Shown one piece after another: positions 14,468 through 24,168 of a DNA stretch of 64,000 nt (the first letter of the stretch is position 1; each line of letters begins with the position of its first letter). Location: positions 1,612,001 through 1,676,000 of the forward strand of contig CAVZFD010000005.1 in assembly GCA_963774455.1 (NCBI GenBank), read 5' to 3'. The DNA is from DATFVA01 sp963774455. Its GTDB lineage: Bacteria > Bacteroidota > Ignavibacteria > Ignavibacteriales > Ignavibacteriaceae. The position numbers and the translations under genes were made by a program. The notes below the pieces were generated by a model. That model was not told where the DNA came from, ran no database searches, and saw nothing but the letters and a program-made list of their open reading frames with translations.

Positions 14468-15649
14468 ATGATTCCCCAACTTAGAAAAGATTTCAATGCA
14501 GCTTTTACCAGGGAAGATTATGATAAATTCATTCAGGATATAAATACGGGATTAAAGTTTCCCGCTGATTTCAGAATATCCGAGACCCCTGTCTTCCTTA
14601 CCAGAGAATTGACAAATGAATTGATAAAAGCTTCCGACGGAATTATTCAGCAATTAACAACAGGCAATTTTAAGGCACGGATGAAGCAGGCAGTACCTGA
14701 AGGTTTATCAGTGCCGGGTGAAGATGATCATCCTCTTTTTCTTTCAATAGATTTTGCAGTGTGCAGAGACGGAGATGGAAAGCTCGGTCCTTCCCTGATC
14801 GAGCTGCAGGGATTCCCTACTGTGTATGCTTACCAGGCATATTATGAACGCATATTGAGAAAACATTTCAGAATTCCTTCAGGATTAACAGCATACTTTA
14901 ATGGACTTGAAGAAGAAAGCTATCTTAAAATGCTGAAGGATGCCATTGTGGGTGAAGCTGACCCAGAGAACGTAATACTAATGGAGATAGAACCGGAGAA
15001 GCAGAAAACGCGCATTGATTTTGCTGCGACTGAGGAATTCTTTGGGATCAGAACAGTAGATATTTCGAAAATAATCCAGGATGGAAAAAGACTGTTTTAT
15101 AAACACAGGAACCGGCTGGTGGCTGTAACCAGAATTTATAACCGTGTTATCTTTGATGAGCTTAAACGAAAGAATATAAGTTATTATTTCGATCTGACAA
15201 AAGATCTGCATGTAAGCTGGGCAGGACACCCGAATTGGTTCTTTGAAATAAGCAAGTATTCGCTTCCGTTGTTAAAAAGTAAGTACGTGCCGGAGAGCTA
15301 TTACCTGAATGAGCTTGAAGAATATCCCGATGATTTAAGCAACTACGTCCTGAAGCCTTTATTTTCCTTTGCCGGATTAGGGGTAAAAGTTGATATTACC
15401 AGGGAGCTGCTTGACGAAATAAAAGACAGGAAAAATTATATCCTTCAGAAAAAGGTGGATTATGCACCTGTTATTGAGACTCCCGGCAGCGAATATGCCA
15501 AAACCGAAATACGTTTGATGTTCATCTGGCAGAATAAACCGATCCTTGTCAACAACCTGGTAAGAATGAGCAAAGGGAAGATGATGGGAGTCGATTTCAA
15601 TAAAAACAAAAGCTGGGTAGGATCCAGCTGCGCCTATCACCCTGTTTAA
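14468..15649 (+). CDS. Divergent ATP-grasp-like protein of the amidoligase cluster
   Basis: 393 residues, cytoplasmic. The C-terminal part resembles an ATP-grasp fold: NYVLKPLFSFAGLGVKVD (about residues 293-310) looks like the ATP-binding beta-strand and glycine loop, YILQKKVDYAPVIETPG like the adenine-contacting strand, and TEIRLMFIWQNKPILVNNL like the metal-binding strand region, although a clear E-x-N end is missing. The N-terminal half (FLSIDFAVCRDGDGKLGPSLIELQGFPTVYAYQAYY) is well ordered but unknown to me. It starts 8 bp after the amidotransferase, so translation is probably coupled. It may be a circularly permuted or inactive ATP-grasp. The role in a two-ligase pathway is inferred. Confidence 0.55.
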   Translation: MIPQLRKDFNAAFTREDYDKFIQDINTGLKFPADFRISETPVFLTRELTNELIKASDGIIQQLTTGNFKARMKQAVPEGLSVPGEDDHPLFLSIDFAVCRDGDGKLGPSLIELQGFPTVYAYQAYYERILRKHFRIPSGLTAYFNGLEEESYLKMLKDAIVGEADPENVILMEIEPEKQKTRIDFAATEEFFGIRTVDISKIIQDGKRLFYKHRNRLVAVTRIYNRVIFDELKRKNISYYFDLTKDLHVSWAGHPNWFFEISKYSLPLLKSKYVPESYYLNELEEYPDDLSNYVLKPLFSFAGLGVKVDITRELLDEIKDRKNYILQKKVDYAPVIETPGSEYAKTEIRLMFIWQNKPILVNNLVRMSKGKMMGVDFNKNKSWVGSSCAYHPV

Positions 15650-15759
15650 TATTTCCCTCAAAAATCACTTCAAACTGTGAACCAGATCAGGCTTACTTTT
15701 AATCGATAAGGATATTTTATATTTTATTAAGAATAATCGAGCAAAATTCCTTTAACCAT

Positions 15760-18700
15760 ATGAAAAATCACTTTATTAATACCCGAAAAAATATTACGTT
15801 CGAATTTCACACTTCCTCAGAAGCCAGGAAAAAGTATAAACTTGATGAGAATTTATTTACCCTTACGGGAGATCTAATTGTTGCGGACTTTTCACAGGCA
15901 AGAAAACTTGCGGATAAAATCAACCTGGTAAAGAAAGAAGAAAAACATCAACAGACGCTGACCACACCGGGTCAAATAAATGCACTCGGACTTATTCACG
16001 AAATACTTCACTTTCTGCTTGGATATTATGAAGAGAAGATCAATCCCGGAGTATTTACAAGGAGCCTCAAACACTTCAAAGAAAATCTTACAATTAAAGA
16101 AACAGACAAAGTCCTTCTGAACTTTATTAAAGAATTCCCACCTCTTGATGTATATAAAGGACAGATTGAGGCTGAAGACTATTTAATCGGTACAACCGGG
16201 AATAAATCAAACCGGGAGATATTAGTTGAGGAAATAATATTGCTTCATCTCCAGAATAACAATCCCGCTGCCTCCAATCTTTCTGATCTGTATTCCGATA
16301 AACCGCTTGCAGCCAAAACGAGGTACCTCGGGTTCCTTGATGAAGCAGAAAAATTCTTTATTACGGAAAAGCCATTTGGAAAAGACAATCTGCCTTTGCT
16401 TCAGTTCCTGAGAAAACCAATAGTTAATAGTCCTTATAACCTTGAAGGTCAGCTCGATTTTATAATGAAAGAATGGGGCGTTTTTATATATGATAAATTT
16501 GGGAGAAAACTGCTGGGAGGAAAGGACCTCATCCACGAAGATTATAAGCTGTTCATCAAACATGGAGGCGGTGAAAAAGGAACTCCCCCTGTTCCCTCTT
16601 ATGAATTTGATGAAGAATATTTCAGGAAACTAAAGGCAAGACTCGAAGCAGGCGAGCATCTGACTTTCGATGAAATGAAGTATTACCAGTCGGAATATGA
16701 AAAATTCACCGCGGATATTGAATGGATGCCTCGTGTGGTAATGCTTGCTAAAAATACGCATGTCTGGCTCGACCAGCTTTCAAAAAAATACCAGCGATCG
16801 ATTAACAGACTTGATCAGATCCCTGATGAAGAACTTGACCAGCTTGCAAGGTGGAACTTTACAGCGCTCTGGCTTATCGGTGTATGGGAACGGAGCACAG
16901 CATCCCGTAAAATTAAGCACCTTACGGGCAATCCTGAGGCTGTATCTTCTGCATATTCACTTTATGACTACATTATTGCAAAAGATATCGGTGGTGAGGA
17001 AGCCTTCTACAACCTGAAGGAAAGGGCCGCCAGAAGAGGTATCCGTATGGCCAGCGATATGGTTCCTAATCATACTGGCATCTTTTCAAAGTGGGTAATT
17101 GAAAAGCCTTATTACTTCATTCAGCGGAATGAGCCTCCCTATCCTTCATATTCATTTTACGGACCCAACCTTTCTGATGATGACAGAGTATCAGTGAGGA
17201 TTGAAGACAAATATTATTCACGTTCCGATGCTGCAGTCGTGTTCCAGAGAGTTGACAACTATACAGGGGACACAAAATACATATACCACGGGAATGACGG
17301 GACAAATATGCCCTGGAACGACACTGCACAGCTTAATCTTTTGATTCCGGAAGTGAGGGAATCGCTTTACCAGACAATTAAACATGTTGCAGGAATGTTC
17401 CCCATTATAAGATTTGATGCTGCAATGACGCTGTCAAAAAAACATTTCCAGAGGTTATGGTTCCCTGTCCCGGGAACGGCAGGAGCAGTACCTTCAAGGG
17501 CTGACTATGCAATGACCAGGGAGCAGTTCGACAATGAAATGCCGAATGAATTCTGGCGTGAAGTCGTAGACAGGATGAAAGAAGAAATGCCTGACACTCT
17601 CCTGCTGGCCGAAGCATTCTGGCTGATGGAGGGATATTTTGTAAGGACCCTTGGAATGCACCGGGTATACAACAGCGCATTCATGCATATGATGATGAAA
17701 GAGGAAAATGGGAAGTACCGGCTGCTTGTAAAAAACACACTCGATTTTAATCCTGAAATCCTAAAGCGCTATGTAAATTTTATGAGCAACCCTGATGAAG
17801 AGACTGCAGTTAACCAGTTTGGTAAAGGCGATAAGTATTTCGGTGTCTGCGTTACGATGATAACAATGCCGGGACTCCCGATGTTTGGTCACGGACAGAT
17901 CGAGGGATTTGCTGAAAAATACGGGATGGAATATCAACGTGCTTATTATGATGAGTTTATTGACGATAACCTGGTACGCACTCATGAGGATCAGATATTT
18001 CCGCTGATGAAGAAGAGATATCTCTTCAGCCAGGTGGAAAATTTCGAGTTCTTTGACTTCATAGACGATTCCGGAAACCTTAATGAATCTGTGTTTGCGT
18101 ATACTAACCGGAGAGGAAATGAGAGGGCTTTTATACTGTATAATAATTCTTACCAGGAATGTCATGGTACAGTAAAATATTCTATTGAAAAGGCCGGGGC
18201 TGACGGCAAAAGAAGTAAAACTCTTGCTGAAGCACTGAACATCAGATCTGATCACAACGTCTATTATATATTCAGGGATTATCATACTAAGTTTGAATAC
18301 ATAGCACCCGGACAGGATATTTTCAACTTCGGCAGGTATTTCTTTTTGAAAGGATATGAATATGTTGTTCTTCTTGATTTCCGGGAAGTCTTCGACACTG
18401 ATGGAACTTATGCCGATCTGAATGAATATCTTCATGGTGACGGAGTGCATTCCATAGAAGATGCGAAACTTGAACTAACGCTCGCTCCACTTCATAAAGC
18501 ACTATCTTCGCTCCTTGAACCAATGATCTTTAATGAAATAAGAGTCGATATATTTGAAGAAAAAAATCATTATCTGAGCAGCCAGTTTCAATCTGACCTT
18601 AACAATGCAGTCGATGAAATCAACAAGCTTAATCATATCCCCCTGGATAAATATGAGGTGAATAAAGATCTTCAATCAAAACTTGGATCAGCGAGGGAAT

Positions 18701-19521
18701 TTACCAGGTTTATCGATGATAAAAGCGGATCAAAAAGGAAGACTGCCTGGTTTGAAGAAGCAAAAAAGAGCCTTGTGTACCTGGATGGAAACGGATCTGC
18801 CGAAAGCAGTAAGAATATTATTTCCGCCTCTTTTCTACTGAAAGAATTGCAGTCAGGCAAGCCGGCTCCAGGTGCAGAAAAGAACTTTTTCAGAAGGTTT
18901 CTTTTGGATAGAGTAATCCCCGGAAAGATGAGACAGCTTTCCCCGGCCCGAATAAGCAGCTTTAGTGAATATGATCTTGTTAAAGTTTTATCGGAGAGCA
19001 ATACGGCTTCTAAATGGGTTGAGGAATGTAAATTCTTCAACACAAATGGCTCAGGCCAGGGGACCGGAAATGCTTCACTTTCACCGGTGGCAAATGAATA
19101 CGTAAGCGGGCTAATGGAAAGTGAGGAACTGAGGAATTTTATCGGTGTACATAAACACCTTGACATCGTCTATTTCAATAAAGAAAAATATGAAACCGTA
19201 CTTGATTATTTGTATACGTTGTATAACATGACTTCGCCGCTTAAATTTAAACCGGCAGATAAGAAGACAGCAGTTAAATCAGCTAAACCAGGGAAAGGTT
19301 CTGCTGTACCGGAAAAATATATAATGGATCAGCTAAAAAGCTCGCACATGTTTTTCAGCCGACTTAAAGTACTTGCAGCTGCAAAGGGCTACCGGTTCAA
19401 CGACCTCAAAGCTGAATTCAAACCTGAAGAGACTAAGATTAAAAGACATATGAAGAAGAAATCTGCTGAAAATAAATCAGGCAGAAAATCAACAATAAAG
19501 AAAAGAGGAAAAGGTGAATAA
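15760..19521 (+). CDS. Large GH13 alpha-amylase-like protein
   Basis: 1253 residues with no signal peptide. Residues 1 to about 290 are an unknown helical domain containing GLIHEILHFLLGYYEE. The GH13 barrel follows: motif I DMVPNHTG (about 434), motif II IIRFDAAM (about 552, nucleophile Asp), motif III LLAEAFW (about 615, acid/base Glu). Motif IV reads VRTHEDQIF (about 742) where NHD is usual, so the third acid is Glu or displaced. About 400 further residues follow, with a Lys-rich tail. Two of three catalytic acids are certain. It lies 110 bp after the ATP-grasp-like gene and overlaps the sugar dehydrogenase by 8 bp. It probably rearranges or cleaves an alpha-glucan or glycoside linked to the pathway. 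Confidence 0.8.
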   Translation: MKNHFINTRKNITFEFHTSSEARKKYKLDENLFTLTGDLIVADFSQARKLADKINLVKKEEKHQQTLTTPGQINALGLIHEILHFLLGYYEEKINPGVFTRSLKHFKENLTIKETDKVLLNFIKEFPPLDVYKGQIEAEDYLIGTTGNKSNREILVEEIILLHLQNNNPAASNLSDLYSDKPLAAKTRYLGFLDEAEKFFITEKPFGKDNLPLLQFLRKPIVNSPYNLEGQLDFIMKEWGVFIYDKFGRKLLGGKDLIHEDYKLFIKHGGGEKGTPPVPSYEFDEEYFRKLKARLEAGEHLTFDEMKYYQSEYEKFTADIEWMPRVVMLAKNTHVWLDQLSKKYQRSINRLDQIPDEELDQLARWNFTALWLIGVWERSTASRKIKHLTGNPEAVSSAYSLYDYIIAKDIGGEEAFYNLKERAARRGIRMASDMVPNHTGIFSKWVIEKPYYFIQRNEPPYPSYSFYGPNLSDDDRVSVRIEDKYYSRSDAAVVFQRVDNYTGDTKYIYHGNDGTNMPWNDTAQLNLLIPEVRESLYQTIKHVAGMFPIIRFDAAMTLSKKHFQRLWFPVPGTAGAVPSRADYAMTREQFDNEMPNEFWREVVDRMKEEMPDTLLLAEAFWLMEGYFVRTLGMHRVYNSAFMHMMMKEENGKYRLLVKNTLDFNPEILKRYVNFMSNPDEETAVNQFGKGDKYFGVCVTMITMPGLPMFGHGQIEGFAEKYGMEYQRAYYDEFIDDNLVRTHEDQIFPLMKKRYLFSQVENFEFFDFIDDSGNLNESVFAYTNRRGNERAFILYNNSYQECHGTVKYSIEKAGADGKRSKTLAEALNIRSDHNVYYIFRDYHTKFEYIAPGQDIFNFGRYFFLKGYEYVVLLDFREVFDTDGTYADLNEYLHGDGVHSIEDAKLELTLAPLHKALSSLLEPMIFNEIRVDIFEEKNHYLSSQFQSDLNNAVDEINKLNHIPLDKYEVNKDLQSKLGSAREFTRFIDDKSGSKRKTAWFEEAKKSLVYLDGNGSAESSKNIISASFLLKELQSGKPAPGAEKNFFRRFLLDRVIPGKMRQLSPARISSFSEYDLVKVLSESNTASKWVEECKFFNTNGSGQGTGNASLSPVANEYVSGLMESEELRNFIGVHKHLDIVYFNKEKYETVLDYLYTLYNMTSPLKFKPADKKTAVKSAKPGKGSAVPEKYIMDQLKSSHMFFSRLKVLAAAKGYRFNDLKAEFKPEETKIKRHMKKKSAENKSGRKSTIKKRGKGE

Positions 19522-21499
19522 AAAAGTTCTTTTACTTTTTACGATCATAGTTATCTTATCGGGGAAGAACATAGAAGCGCAGTTCACACTTCAGGAAGCA
19601 TTTCCGAACCTTACTTTTGTAAATCCGGTTGATCTGCAGTATGCACCTGACGGTACCGACAGAATTTTTATAGTTGAACAATCGGGTATCATCAAGGTCT
19701 TTGAGAATAACGGAAACACTGCTGTTGTAAAAACTTTCCTTGATATAAGTGACAGAGTAACCAGCGGCGGAGAAACAGGTCTGCTAGGATTAGCATTTCA
19801 TCCTGACTACGCCTCGAATGGATATTTCTATGTGGATTACACAACACCTAATCCTCTGAGAACTCATGTGTCAAGATTCCAGGTGACTTCAGATCCTGAT
19901 TCTGCTGATGAGTCCAGTGAACTGGTGCTGCTTGAAATAGCGCAGCCTTTTGCAAACCATAATGGCGGCAGGGTCAGCTTTGGACCTGACAATAATTTAT
20001 ATATCGGAATGGGAGACGGCGGTTCTGCCGGTGATCCAAATGACAACGCTCAAAACCGGGCAGTTCTTCTTGGAAAGATTTTAAGGATCGATGTGGACAA
20101 TCCTTCGGGAGGATTGAATTACGGAATTCCCACGGATAATCCTTTTGCCGGAAATACACAGGGATGGAGAGAAGAAATTTATTCGTTCGGAATGAGAAAT
20201 CCATGGCGGTTCAGTTTTGATCCTTCTACAAGCAAACTATGGTGTGGAGATGTCGGTCAGAATACCTGGGAGGAAATAGACACCATTACCAGCGGCGGAA
20301 ATTACGGATGGAGGTGTTACGAAGGAAATCATGAATATAATATGAGCGGATGCAGCGGAACTGACTATCTATTTCCTGTGTGGGAGTACAGTCACTCCAA
20401 TGGTTGTTCAATAACCGGTGGATTCGTTTACCGCGGGAACAGAAGACCAGAACTTACAGGAACATACGTCTACGGTGATTATTGTTCACGAAGCATATGG
20501 AGCCTTGATTACAGTGGAATAGATTTATCAAATAACCTGATAGGAACAGCCACCGGATCAATACTTTCTTTTGGTATCGACATGAATAAGGAACTATATA
20601 TCTGCTGTTCTAATGGAAAAATATATGAGTACCAGTCCGCCATAGCTGCTCCCACGAACCTCCAGGCTGGATCCGGAGGAACGGGAATAGTCGATTTAAG
20701 CTGGGATGATAATTCAGGAAATGAAGCTGGGTTCAGGATTCAAAGGAAAGACAGCACTAATATATTTTCTGATGTCGGGACAGTGAATGCAAACGTAACA
20801 ACTTTTACCGATGACGTCTCAGATATCACTACATATACTTACAGAGTAATAGCTTACAACGATTCAGCTATGTCCAATTATAGTAATGAAGCTGAAATAA
20901 TGATTACACAGATACCAGTTAACCTGGTATCCTTTTCCGGGCAGGTCTCCGGGAGCAAGGTGATGCTAAACTGGATGACGGCAACAGAAACGAATAATAA
21001 GGGGTTTTCGGTTGAACGAAGTTTCGGAGGTAATTGGGCTGAAACAAGCTTCATTAATGGACATGGTACAACTTCCGATCGTAGCAATTACAATTATATC
21101 GATGATTTTACCAATGAAACTTACCGTGGAGTGGTTCAATACAGACTGAAACAGATAGATTACGATGGAAGTTTTTCTTATTCAAAGACTGTAATGGTAG
21201 ATCTCAACATAAACTTGCTGGGATATTACCTCGATCAGAATTACCCAAATCCTTTCAATCCTTCAACAAAAATTAAGTTTAATGTGCCCGAAGAGAGTCG
21301 CGTTAAGTTATCTATTCTGAATAACTTAGGCGAAGTTATCGAACAACTCACAGATGGTGAAACTACACGCGGCACATACGAAAAGGTCTGGAATGCTTCA
21401 AAGTTTGCTTCGGGAATTTATTACGTCTCAATGAGAGCAGAATCAGAAGTTTCAGACCAGACTTACTTCAAAGTGCTTAAAATTCTTTATCTGAAATAG
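19514..21499 (+). CDS. Secreted PQQ-type sugar dehydrogenase with T9SS sorting tail
   Basis: 661 residues. Signal peptide (LLLFTIIVILS, cleaved near NIEAQF). The propeller of soluble glucose/sorbosone dehydrogenases spans about 25-370: GETGLLGLAFHPDYASNGYF, NHNGGRVSFGPDNNLYIGMG, GKILRIDVD, YSFGMRNPWRFSFDP, DVGQNTWEEID and NYGWRCYEG. The His and Arg residues that hold PQQ and calcium are in these blocks. A fibronectin-III-like domain (about 373-465), a second beta domain and the C-terminal sorting domain with QNYPNPFNPSTKI follow. The start is GTG at 19514, overlapping the GH13 gene by 8 bp, with AGAGGAAAAG upstream. It is probably translationally coupled to it. Surface-displayed or secreted sugar oxidation is likely. 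Confidence 0.88.
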   Translation: MNKKVLLLFTIIVILSGKNIEAQFTLQEAFPNLTFVNPVDLQYAPDGTDRIFIVEQSGIIKVFENNGNTAVVKTFLDISDRVTSGGETGLLGLAFHPDYASNGYFYVDYTTPNPLRTHVSRFQVTSDPDSADESSELVLLEIAQPFANHNGGRVSFGPDNNLYIGMGDGGSAGDPNDNAQNRAVLLGKILRIDVDNPSGGLNYGIPTDNPFAGNTQGWREEIYSFGMRNPWRFSFDPSTSKLWCGDVGQNTWEEIDTITSGGNYGWRCYEGNHEYNMSGCSGTDYLFPVWEYSHSNGCSITGGFVYRGNRRPELTGTYVYGDYCSRSIWSLDYSGIDLSNNLIGTATGSILSFGIDMNKELYICCSNGKIYEYQSAIAAPTNLQAGSGGTGIVDLSWDDNSGNEAGFRIQRKDSTNIFSDVGTVNANVTTFTDDVSDITTYTYRVIAYNDSAMSNYSNEAEIMITQIPVNLVSFSGQVSGSKVMLNWMTATETNNKGFSVERSFGGNWAETSFINGHGTTSDRSNYNYIDDFTNETYRGVVQYRLKQIDYDGSFSYSKTVMVDLNINLLGYYLDQNYPNPFNPSTKIKFNVPEESRVKLSILNNLGEVIEQLTDGETTRGTYEKVWNASKFASGIYYVSMRAESEVSDQTYFKVLKILYLK

Positions 21500-21662
21500 T
21501 CTTAAAGGAATTCTGATAATTTCCGCAGCGGTTTAAGAGCTGGAAGGATCTGACAAACTCTGCGGTCCGGTAAACAGGATTATTTACTGACGATTGAGTG
21601 GCAGTACTATATGATTCTACTTGCCAGGAGGAAATATCTAATAACTCTGAGTTGGTTTCTGG

Positions 21663-23219
21663 TTATGTATTTATGTAAACTGCTGCTGCTTCAGCGCAGT
21701 TTTCTCCATCTATAGCTGCTGATACAATTCCTCCGGCGAAGCCTGCTCCCTCTCCCGAAGGAAATAAGCCACGTGCTCCCGGATGCATCAATGAAGTACT
21801 ATCCCTTGGAATACGAATAGGAGAACTGGTTCTGCTTTCTACTGCAACCAGTATGGCATCCTCTGCAACATAACCCCTCATCTTTTTATTAAAGATATAA
21901 AGAGCTTGCTTAAGATAATGAGTCAGGTAAAGAGGCAATTCTTCGTGCAGGTTTGAAGATGTTAATCCCGGAATGTAGGAAGTAGAAGGCAAAGATTGTG
22001 AAAATTTTCCTTTAAGAAAGTCGGTCACCCTTTGGGCCGGTGCACTCTGGGTTTTCCCTGCAAGATCAAAGCATCTGGCCTCCAGCCGATGCTGAAGCTC
22101 AATACCTTTAAACGGTTCTTCCGCATCAACATCGTTCCAGTCATTTTCGTTTACAGTCACTACAAATCCTGAATTAGCGAAAGGTGAATCACGTTTTGAT
22201 AACGACATACCATTCACCACTATCTCACCCGGTGAAGTTGCAGCAGGAACAATGATGCCGCCGGGACACATACAGAAGGAATATATACCCTTATCATCTA
22301 CCTGGCAAGAAAGTGTATACGGTGCAGCAGGCAGATTTTCATGTTTATGTTTTGTATGATACTGAATCTCATTTATCAGGCTCTGCGGGTGCTCAATCCT
22401 CACACCCATAGCAAACGGTTTAGCTTCCAGTGCCAGATTCTTCCTGTGAAGAAGGTAATAAACATCTCTTGCAGAGTGCCCGGTTGCCAATATCAGTGCA
22501 TCGGTTGTGAGCTCATCTTCTACATTGATTACAGCGCCTGTTATTCTTCCATCCTGCATTAAAAGATCAGTAAGTTTCGATTTGAAATGAATTTCTCCGC
22601 CGTTCTTAATAATCGTTTCCCTGATTGATTTAACTACCCCGGGAAGTTTATTTGAACCGATATGGGGATGAGAATCGATGACGATATCTTCCGGTGCCCC
22701 GTTCTTTACAAATATATTGAGAATTGCGCCGACGTTACCTCTTTTAGTAGCCCTTGTATAGAGTTTCCCATCGCTGTAAGTACCCGCTCCACCCTCGCCG
22801 AAACAATAGTTTGAATCAGGATTGACCTTATGAAACTGCTGAATCGCTCTTAAATCCCTTCGCCGGGTCTGAACATCCTTCCCTCTTTCAAGTATTACAG
22901 GTTTAATTCCCAGCTCAATAAGTTTTAATGAAGCAAAGAGTCCTGCGGGGCCCGAGCCCACCACAATAACCTTTTTGTTACCTTTGACAGGTTTATATTT
23001 TTCAACAGAAGAGATTTCTTCAGGGGATTCGTTTATATAAACATTAGTAAGTACCTTATATACAGGGTCACTGCTTCTTGCGTCGATCGACCGTCTGATA
23101 GGAACCACAGCCCTGATCTCTTCCTTTGACAGACTTAATTTAACGGCTGCCTTCTCATATAGTATTTCCTTATCAAAAATATCTTCAGGGGAAATTACAA
23201 GCTCCAGTTCCTTCCTCAT
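21663..23219 (-). CDS. Uncharacterised FAD-dependent dehydrogenase (COG2509 type)
   Basis: 518 residues. The FAD-binding Rossmann motif is VVGSGPAGLFASLKLIELG (about residues 85-103), ending at Glu in ILERGKDV. FGEGGAGTYSDGKLYTR is the second conserved block of COG2509 proteins, and the C-terminal FAD end is GLFPSGEGAGFAGGIVSAAIDG. The first 80 residues form a small domain usual for this family. The family is near-universal in many bacteria but its substrate is not established. The start ATG at 23219 follows AAGG. The SDR gene lies 32 bp upstream on the same strand, so the two may be co-transcribed. It converges with the sugar dehydrogenase gene across a 163-bp gap without a clear terminator. 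Confidence 0.88.
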   Translation of the reverse strand: MRKELELVISPEDIFDKEILYEKAAVKLSLSKEEIRAVVPIRRSIDARSSDPVYKVLTNVYINESPEEISSVEKYKPVKGNKKVIVVGSGPAGLFASLKLIELGIKPVILERGKDVQTRRRDLRAIQQFHKVNPDSNYCFGEGGAGTYSDGKLYTRATKRGNVGAILNIFVKNGAPEDIVIDSHPHIGSNKLPGVVKSIRETIIKNGGEIHFKSKLTDLLMQDGRITGAVINVEDELTTDALILATGHSARDVYYLLHRKNLALEAKPFAMGVRIEHPQSLINEIQYHTKHKHENLPAAPYTLSCQVDDKGIYSFCMCPGGIIVPAATSPGEIVVNGMSLSKRDSPFANSGFVVTVNENDWNDVDAEEPFKGIELQHRLEARCFDLAGKTQSAPAQRVTDFLKGKFSQSLPSTSYIPGLTSSNLHEELPLYLTHYLKQALYIFNKKMRGYVAEDAILVAVESRTSSPIRIPRDSTSLMHPGARGLFPSGEGAGFAGGIVSAAIDGENCAEAAAVYINT

Positions 23220-23251
23220 AGTTCGATCGCCTTACAGAATAATATATTAAA

Positions 23252-24043
23252 TCAGAACAAACCTTTATTCAAGCCGCCGTCTACATTCAGGGTTACTCCT
23301 GTAATATAAGACGCTTTCTTCGAGGCCAGAAATAGGACAGCCGAAGCAATTTCTTCCGGACCAGCCAATCTGTTTGCCGGAATTTCCTTTGCCATTGCTG
23401 CAAGTATTTCCTCGTGCGACAATTTTTCTTTTTTTGCCCTGGCAACGGAAAGATCATACAACCTGTTTGTTAAGGTATAGCCCGGAGCAACGTTATTAAC
23501 CGTAATATTATATTTAGCATATTCCGTACTTAAGGTTTTTGCGAGTCCTGTAACCCCTGTACGCAATGAATTTGAAAGCACGAGGTTTTCAACCGGCTGT
23601 TTTACGGTGATGGAGGTTATATTTATTATACGTCCCCATTCATTCGATATCATATCGGGAATTGCAAAACGAATAAATCTTACAGCACTCATAAACACCT
23701 GGTCAAATGAATTCTGCCAGTTCCTGTCAGAAAATTCATTGAAGTACCCCGACGGCGGACCCCCGCAATTATTAACCAATATATCAATTGGGCCAAGCTG
23801 TTTGTGAACCGCTTCAACAGTACCTTCAATTTCCTTCGGCTTGTTAATATCACAGATACACCAAACGGCATCAATACCAAACCGTTTTTTCATATCATTG
23901 GAGAGTTCGAGAAGTTCTTCTTTGCTTCTGGCGCAGACAGCAACTTTGCAGCCTTCAGCAGCAAAGTTCTCTGCAATTGACTTGCCTATTCCTTTACTTG
24001 AGGCAGTTATAAGTGCGGTTTTACCTTTTATTCCTAAATTCAT
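23252..24043 (-). CDS. Short-chain dehydrogenase/reductase lacking the usual YxxxK
   Basis: 263 residues. The dinucleotide loop TASSKGIGKSIAENFAAEG (about residues 13-31) and NNCGGPPSG (NNxGG-type) are present. The catalytic Ser is in IINITSIT. Where Y-x-x-x-K is expected, the sequence is SNSLRTG, that is Ser for Tyr and Arg for Lys. The C-terminus ASYITGVTLNVDGGLNKGLF is normal, with the GxxxxVDGG end. Such S/R variants are known as a divergent FabG-like subgroup, so this is a family trait rather than damage. Activity as an ordinary ketoreductase is doubtful. It is upstream of the FAD dehydrogenase by 32 bp. Confidence 0.88.
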   Translation of the reverse strand: MNLGIKGKTALITASSKGIGKSIAENFAAEGCKVAVCARSKEELLELSNDMKKRFGIDAVWCICDINKPKEIEGTVEAVHKQLGPIDILVNNCGGPPSGYFNEFSDRNWQNSFDQVFMSAVRFIRFAIPDMISNEWGRIINITSITVKQPVENLVLSNSLRTGVTGLAKTLSTEYAKYNITVNNVAPGYTLTNRLYDLSVARAKKEKLSHEEILAAMAKEIPANRLAGPEEIASAVLFLASKKASYITGVTLNVDGGLNKGLF

Positions 24044-24168
24044 AAATTTTCCCGTAAAAAAATATTAAAATAAAGGAATTAAATGAATAAGAAATTATTT
24101 GCAGTAATTCAAATAATTTATTGATCAATCACGCCGGCGACTCATTATCCTGACCTGCTGACAAATTT

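Noticed and set aside
15980..16030. HEILH in the GH13 protein as a zinc-protease motif
   Set aside because: One short match inside a helical domain with no third ligand; chance is likely.
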